Source: Kiloniellaceae bacterium (GTDB lineage: Bacteria > Pseudomonadota > Alphaproteobacteria > Kiloniellales > Kiloniellaceae). From it: 5,254 nucleotides of DNA. Every line of letters begins with the position of its first letter. Position 1 is the first letter of the stretch. Location of the stretch: contig JAJFGM010000404.1 in assembly GCA_021776145.1 (NCBI GenBank), positions 1 to 5,254 of the forward strand, in the 5' to 3' direction. The notes under the pieces were generated by a model that made no database searches, was not told the origin of the DNA, and saw nothing but the letters and a program-made list of their open reading frames with translations. Positions 1-3,071 of the stretch are shown piece by piece. The position numbers and the translations under genes are program-made.

Positions 1-66
1 TGGGGATTAATTCACCGTTCATGCCGTGCTCTTCGAGCGGCCGTATTCGGATCAAAAAGCAGCCGC

Positions 67-82
67 TCAAGTGGCCACTTGA
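67..82. repeat. Perfect 16-bp palindrome
   Basis: TCAAGTGGCCACTTGA is a perfect 8+8 palindrome, and the flanking pair (C66/C83) ends the symmetry. Such a site could be bound by a dimeric regulator, but no regulator gene is in view. It lies about 60 bp upstream of the proposed imuA -35 element. A role is not established. Confidence 0.5.
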
Positions 83-107
83 CAGACCGATCTCGGGTAT
101 TCGGGTT

Positions 108-134
108 CAAACTGAGACACTACTGTCCAGTTTG
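108..134. repeat. Imperfect inverted repeat with hairpin potential
   Basis: CAAACTG (108-114) pairs with CAGTTTG (128-134), and inside it GACA (116-119) pairs with TGTC (124-127). One unpaired A (115) and a CTAC loop remain, giving an 11-bp stem in total. No T-run follows on either strand, so it is a poor intrinsic terminator. It ends six bases before the proposed -35 element of imuA. It may be an operator for a dimeric repressor of a gene beyond the left edge or of this promoter; that is speculation. Confidence 0.5.
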
Positions 135-139
135 CCGGC

Positions 140-168
140 TTGACTCCTGGCGTTGCAAGGATTAGAAC
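140..168 (+). promoter_or_regulatory. Putative sigma70-type promoter of the imuA operon
   Basis: TTGACT (140-145) matches five of six bases of the -35 consensus. After a 17-bp spacer, TAGAAC (163-168) matches four of six of the -10 consensus. Transcription would begin near 174-177, leaving a leader of about 30 nt before ATG 206. The -10 element is partly inside the LexA box, as expected for a repressed SOS promoter. The same TTG at 140 opens the longest imuA reading frame, but as part of the -35 it is unlikely to be a start codon. Confidence 0.6.
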
Positions 169-179
169 AAAAAGAGAAC
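165..179 (-). promoter_or_regulatory. LexA-binding site (SOS box), alphaproteobacterial type
   Basis: GAAC at 165-168 and GAAC at 176-179 are separated by exactly seven bases. On the reverse strand this reads GTTCTCTTTTTGTTC, an exact GTTC-N7-GTTC direct repeat, the known LexA operator form of alphaproteobacteria. It overlaps the proposed -10 element and the likely transcription start, and lies 26 bp upstream of ATG 206. imuAB-dnaE2 cassettes are established LexA targets in this class, so DNA-damage induction through RecA-stimulated LexA cleavage is the expected control. A third GAAC at 188-191, after an 8-base gap, is out of the exact spacing. Confidence 0.85.
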
Positions 180-205
180 AAATAAGAGAACACGAGCAAA
201 AAGAC

Positions 206-1192
206 ATGGCCGTTCCGCCGCTTAGACAGGAAACCCGGTCGCCGCCCGCACCCCGAATCGAGTCTCGATTCGGGTCCGGCACCGGGGCTCGCCGCGAGTC
301 CCAGACCGAGTCGCTCCCCGGGTCCCGCTTCGCGCCCCCGGCCGTGACACGGCTCGATGCCTTGCGGGCGCGGATTCGCACGCTGGAACGCGGTGCCGGC
401 GCGGCGGTTTTGCGCAGCCTGCCTTTGGACGCAGCGGCCCTGGATGCGCATTTGCCCGGCGGCGGGCTGCAGCTTGGTGCGCTGCACGAGATCGAGGGCG
501 AGCGCGCGGAATGGGACGACGGCGTGGCAAGCGGCTTCTGTCTGGCCGTTCTGGCCCGCCTGATGGCGGTTGAACGCGGTCGCGTTCTGTGGGTCTCGCG
601 CCACAGCGACCTCTATATGCCGGGTCTGGTCTCGCTCGGCCTCGATCCGGCGCGCCTGCTTTTGGTGCAGGCGCGCGATAGCGACGAGATCGCCTGGGCC
701 ATGGAAGAGGGTCTGCGCTGCCCGAGTCTGGCGGCGGTGGTGGGTGAAACCGAGGGATTAAGCCGCCAGGCCGGCCGACGCCTGCAGCTGGCGGCCGAAC
801 AGGGCGGCGTCACGGCCTTTGCCCTGGGCCGCCGTTTGCGGCCGCGACGCGATGCCGGGCCGAGCGCCGCCGCCACCCGCTGGCGCGTCAGCGCCGCCCC
901 TGCGGCGCGGCGCGGCGGACCCGGGTTCCCGACCGCCGATTTTCCGACCGCCAATTTTGCGAGCGACGAAGTCGTCGCCGGCTGGGGCGCGCCGCGCTGG
1001 CGGCTCGAGCTTCTGCGCTGCCGCGGCGCGGCCCCCGCGGCATGGCTACTGGATTGGTCGCGGGCCGCGAAAGGAGAAAAGCATGCGCCGGGTGGTTTCG
1101 CTCTGGCTACCACGCTTTGCGACGGACCGTCAGAGGCGGGGGATGCGCCGCACTACGGGTGGGACAATTGCGGGCAGGGTAATTGCGGGTAG
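206..1192 (+). CDS. imuA: ImuA, SOS mutagenesis accessory protein
   Basis: Predicted 328 aa. ImuA is a RecA/SulA-like accessory factor that works with ImuB and DnaE2 in damage-induced mutagenic translesion synthesis. The family-like core is clear: LDALRARIRTLE (50-61), LPGGGLQLGALHEI (83-96), a VLWV strand (127-130), MEEGL (166-170), AAVVGE (176-181) and RRLQLAAE (191-198), then RWRLELLRCRG (264-274) and WLLDW (280-284). The RecA-like LPGGGL turn is present but no Walker A GK[ST] follows, so ATP binding is not expected by that motif. ATG 206 is the first start after the promoter and LexA box, though its ribosome site is weak (GAG at 194-196). GTG 344 is an alternative that would begin just before the conserved core; TTG 140 lies in the -35. 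Residues 1-45 are low-complexity. The last residues are read from a tandem repeat, with the TAG stop formed inside it. The 3' end overlaps imuB by 110 bp. Confidence 0.9.
   Translation: MAVPPLRQETRSPPAPRIESRFGSGTGARRESQTESLPGSRFAPPAVTRLDALRARIRTLERGAGAAVLRSLPLDAAALDAHLPGGGLQLGALHEIEGERAEWDDGVASGFCLAVLARLMAVERGRVLWVSRHSDLYMPGLVSLGLDPARLLLVQARDSDEIAWAMEEGLRCPSLAAVVGETEGLSRQAGRRLQLAAEQGGVTAFALGRRLRPRRDAGPSAAATRWRVSAAPAARRGGPGFPTADFPTANFASDEVVAGWGAPRWRLELLRCRGAAPAAWLLDWSRAAKGEKHAPGGFALATTLCDGPSEAGDAPHYGWDNCGQGNCG
252..274. repeat. Perfect inverted repeat, 11-bp arms, inside 5' imuA
   Basis: CCCGAATCGAG (252-262) and CTCGATTCGGG (264-274) are exact reverse complements around a single T at 263. 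As RNA this would give a stem of about 10 bp with a three-base loop. It starts 46 nt after ATG 206, in the low-complexity N-terminal part of ImuA. If translation really begins at GTG 344 it would be in the untranslated leader. No T-run follows, so it is not a standard terminator. Confidence 0.6.
926..955 (+). repeat. Two 15-bp tandem repeats in the ImuA linker
   Basis: TTCCCGACCGCCGAT (926-940) is followed directly by TTTCCGACCGCCAAT (941-955), differing at two bases. In the imuA frame they read FPTAD-FPTAN (residues 241-250). They lie in the variable linker between the RWRVSAAP segment and the conserved RWRLELLRCRG segment. The length keeps the frame intact. Confidence 0.75.
1071..1076 (+). 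promoter_or_regulatory. Ribosome binding site of imuB
   Basis: AAGGAG lies six bases upstream of ATG 1083, inside the imuA coding sequence. It is the best Shine-Dalgarno match of the three genes and settles the imuB start, which also places the family-like LWLPRFATDR at the N-terminus. The imuB frame stays open far upstream, to an ATG at 819, but that extension is imuA read out of frame. Confidence 0.85.
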
Positions 1193-3071
1193 GGTAATTA
1201 CGGGCAGGGTAATTACGGGCAGGGTAATTACGGGCAGAACAGCGACCGACGCCTGGCGGGCTGAGCCGCTGGCACTGGTCGCCCAGGAGCGCGGGCGTCT
1301 GACCCTCGCCGCGGTCGATGCCGCGGCCGAAGCGGGTGGGCTGTCCCCCGGCCAACCCCTGGCCGACGCCCGCGCTCTATTGCCCGCTCTCAAGACTCTG
1401 CCGCACGACCCGCAAGGCGACGGTGCGGCACTCGAGCGGCTGGCCGACTGGTGCGGCCGCTACAGCCCCTGGACCGCTCCCTGTTCCAGCCGCGAGGGCA
1501 GCGGTTTCGCCTTTGGCGGTGCCGGCGGACTGCTGCTCGACGTCACCGGCTGTTGTCACCTCCTGTTGCGCCAAAGCCGCGCTGGCGAAGCCGGTGGCGA
1601 TACCAGTGGCGATACCGGTGGCGATACCGGCGGCGATGCCGGCAAGCGCCAGGGTAAGGGCGATAGTGAGAGCGAGGGCGAGGCGGCGCTGCTGGGCGAC
1701 CTCCTGGCCCGCCTCGCGGCCGTCGGCTTCGAGGCCCGTGCCGGGCTCGCCGACAGCCCGGGCGCGGCCTGGGCCCTGGCGCGCTTTGCCACGACGTCGG
1801 CCCAGCCGTGGATCCGCGTCGCCGCCGGCCAGACCTGGCAGGCCATTGCCCCCCTGCCGCCGGCGGCCCTGCGCCTGCCCGAGGTGACGGTGGAACTGGT
1901 GGCGCGCTTCGGCCTGACACGCCTGTCGGATTTGGCGCGCTTGCCGCGTGCCGCTTTGGCGCCGCGGTTCGGCGCTCTGGTGGCGCGCCGCCTCGACCAG
2001 GTTCAGGGCCGCGAGGCCGAGCCGATCTCGCCACGCCGGCCGGTGCCGCAACAGCTGGCGCGTCGGCTCTTCGCCGAACCCATCGCCAGCGCCGGGATCG
2101 ACGCCGCCGTGACCCAGGCCCTGGCGGAGCTGATGCGAGAGCTGTGCCGGCACCTGGAAGATCAGGGTCTGGGCGCTCGCCGCCTCGAGCTGACCTGTTA
2201 CCGGGTTGATGCCAGCCTGCAGCGCCTTGCCGTCGGCACCAGCCGGCCGAGCCGCGAAGAGCGGCACTTGCTGCGGCTTTTCGACAACCGGCTGGAGGGG
2301 CTCGATCCGGGTTTCGGCTTCGAGGCCATGACGCTGTCGGCGCCGATCGTCGAGCCCTTGGGCGCCCGTCAGTTCGGGTTGCCCGCGGCGCGGGCCGCCG
2401 ATAGATCTCAGGTCGCCTCGTGGGCCGAACCCGCGCCTGTCCCGCACTCGACATCCCGGCCCGACCGCCACGCCGTAGAGGCCGCCCCCAGGGGGCGCGA
2501 CCCCAGGGAGGTCGCCCCCAGGGAGGCCGATGCTGAAAGTCTGGCGGCGCTGGTCGACCGCCTTGGCGCGCGCCTCGGCCTGGAGCGCGTGCGCCGCCCG
2601 CTGCCGCGGGCCAGCCACATCCCCGAGCGTGCCCAACGGCTGCTGCCGGTAGCGCTCGCCGAAAAAGTGGCCCCCAACAATAAGAAGAACACCAATAGGA
2701 AGCGCAGCCCTAAGAAAAACGCCAAAAAGAAAAACGCCAGTGGCGAAGCGGACGGAGGACTGCTCGCCGGCGCGATGGTTTGGCGTCGTGGGCCGGCCCG
2801 GCCGCTGCGTCTCTTGCCGCGGCCGGAGCCGGTGGAGGCGGTGGCGCTGTTGCCCGACCATCCACCGGCGCGCTTTCGCTGGCGCCGCCTGCTGCACGAG
2901 GTGGTGCGGGCGGAAGGACCGGAGCGGCTGAGCCCGGAATGGTGGGTGCCGCGGCCGGACGGCGACGAAGAATGTGCCCGCGACTACTTTCGTGTCGAGG
3001 ATCGCGACGGCCGCCGCTACTGGCTTTACCGCAGCGACAACCGCTGGTTCCTGCACGGCCTCTTCGCATGA
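1083..3071 (+). CDS. imuB: ImuB, Y-family-like mutasome hub protein (non-catalytic)
   Basis: Predicted 662 aa, longer than the roughly 500 aa I expect for ImuB. In studied systems ImuB is a catalytically dead Y-family-like protein that connects DnaE2, ImuA and the beta clamp. Family-like segments in order: LWLPRFATDR (8-17), WRAEPLALVAQERGRL (58-73), GLSPGQPLADARAL (86-99), LLLDVTGCCHL (150-160), GLADSPGAAWALARF (221-235), LARLPRAALAPRFG (284-297), SHIPERAQRLLPV (511-523), RPLRLLPRPEPV (573-584) and a C-terminal DYFRVEDRDGRRYWLYR block ending HGLFA. The Y-family SxDE acidic pair is absent; LLLDVTGC takes its place. A candidate clamp-binding motif is QFGLP (430-434), a weak match to QLxLF. The extra length comes from low-complexity insertions: GRVIT repeats (31-52), a GGDT/Gly-Asp stretch (170-200), a linker at 437-485 and a Lys/Asn block (531-553). 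ATGA links it to dnaE2. Confidence 0.93.
   Translation: MRRVVSLWLPRFATDRQRRGMRRTTGGTIAGRVIAGRVITGRVITGRVITGRTATDAWRAEPLALVAQERGRLTLAAVDAAAEAGGLSPGQPLADARALLPALKTLPHDPQGDGAALERLADWCGRYSPWTAPCSSREGSGFAFGGAGGLLLDVTGCCHLLLRQSRAGEAGGDTSGDTGGDTGGDAGKRQGKGDSESEGEAALLGDLLARLAAVGFEARAGLADSPGAAWALARFATTSAQPWIRVAAGQTWQAIAPLPPAALRLPEVTVELVARFGLTRLSDLARLPRAALAPRFGALVARRLDQVQGREAEPISPRRPVPQQLARRLFAEPIASAGIDAAVTQALAELMRELCRHLEDQGLGARRLELTCYRVDASLQRLAVGTSRPSREERHLLRLFDNRLEGLDPGFGFEAMTLSAPIVEPLGARQFGLPAARAADRSQVASWAEPAPVPHSTSRPDRHAVEAAPRGRDPREVAPREADAESLAALVDRLGARLGLERVRRPLPRASHIPERAQRLLPVALAEKVAPNNKKNTNRKRSPKKNAKKKNASGEADGGLLAGAMVWRRGPARPLRLLPRPEPVEAVALLPDHPPARFRWRRLLHEVVRAEGPERLSPEWWVPRPDGDEECARDYFRVEDRDGRRYWLYRSDNRWFLHGLFA
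1171..1237 (+). repeat. 15-bp tandem repeat across the imuA/imuB overlap
   Basis: Four full copies lie at 1171, 1186, 1201 and 1216, with consensus CGGGCAGGGTAATTA, followed by a partial copy at 1231-1237. A degenerate copy precedes them at 1156-1170. In the imuB frame each unit adds GRVI[A/T]; in the imuA frame it reads GQGN[C/Y]. The second full copy has T instead of C at 1190, making TAG, the imuA stop. In imuB the same change is silent (GGC to GGT). Copies three and four are identical, suggesting recent expansion. Confidence 0.9.
1593..1640 (+). repeat. Four 12-bp tandem repeats in the ImuB palm-like region
   Basis: Units at 1593, 1605, 1617 and 1629 have consensus GGTGGCGATACC, and the last is the most diverged. 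They encode GGDT-SGDT-GGDT-GGDA (ImuB residues 171-186), followed by a charged stretch KRQGKGDSESEGE. The block sits between LLLDVTGCCHL and EAALLGDLLARL, where the usual family sequence has, as I recall it, only a few residues. It appears to be an in-frame loop insertion. Confidence 0.85.
2484..2528 (+). repeat. Three 15-bp tandem repeats in an ImuB linker
   Basis: Units at 2484, 2499 and 2514 share the core CCCCAGGGRG. They encode APRGR-DPREV-APREA (ImuB residues 468-482). The units are more diverged than those at 1171, so this array is probably older or under less constraint. It lies in a Pro/Arg-rich linker just before the conserved-looking LAALVDRLGARLG segment. Confidence 0.75.
2673..2741 (+). 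repeat. A-rich Lys/Asn-rich insertion in ImuB
   Basis: Only 30 of these 69 bases are G or C, in a gene otherwise strongly GC-rich. The segment encodes ImuB residues 531-553, with ten Lys/Arg between 534 and 550 and many Asn. AAGAAAAACGCC occurs twice (2712-2723 and 2727-2738), separated by AAA. It lies between the SHIPERAQRLLPV segment and the RPLRLL segment, so it looks like an inserted disordered basic linker. It might contact DNA, which is inference from charge only. Confidence 0.7.
3068..3071 (+). other. ATGA stop/start overlap of imuB and dnaE2
   Basis: The dnaE2 ATG (3068-3070) shares bases with the imuB TGA (3069-3071). No purine-rich ribosome site is visible in the preceding bases, so dnaE2 translation probably depends on ribosomes finishing imuB. 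This supports a single operon and coordinated protein amounts. Confidence 0.8.

Larger units (their letters stand above)
1..139. other. Upstream intergenic stretch, no gene recognised
   Basis: This stretch lies between the left edge and the imuA promoter. Forward frame 1 is open from the edge to a TAG at 163-165 and frame 3 to a TGA at 141-143. Their translations resemble no family I know, and their third codon positions lack the strong G/C bias of the genes downstream. The reverse strand also gives nothing recognisable. It contains a 16-bp palindrome (67-82) and a hairpin-forming repeat (108-134). It could be plain intergenic DNA, the regulatory region of a gene off the left edge, or a decayed remnant. 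Confidence 0.5.

Noticed and set aside
79..107. Second promoter starting at TTGACA (79-84)
   Set aside because: The -35 match is perfect but no reasonable -10 lies 15-19 bases downstream, and the hexamer is partly explained by the palindrome.
108..134. Rho-independent terminator of an upstream gene
   Set aside because: The stem has a bulge and modest GC content, and no T-run follows on either strand.
140..205. imuA starting at TTG 140
   Set aside because: The TTG belongs to the likely -35 element, and the LexA box would then be inside the coding sequence, downstream of the start codon. The translation of this part is not family-like.
1171..1237. CRISPR-like repeat array
   Set aside because: The 15-bp units are directly adjacent with no spacers and are translated in both overlapping genes.
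2712..2738. Programmed frameshift site in the A-rich tract
   Set aside because: The A-runs do not form an X_XXY_YYZ heptamer in the imuB phase, and the frame continues to the conserved ImuB C-terminus without a shift.
1377..3056. Long reverse-strand open frame (559 codons) opposite imuB
   Set aside because: It is a shadow of high-GC imuB. The forward frame encodes clear ImuB segments, while the reverse translation is low-complexity and resembles no family I know.
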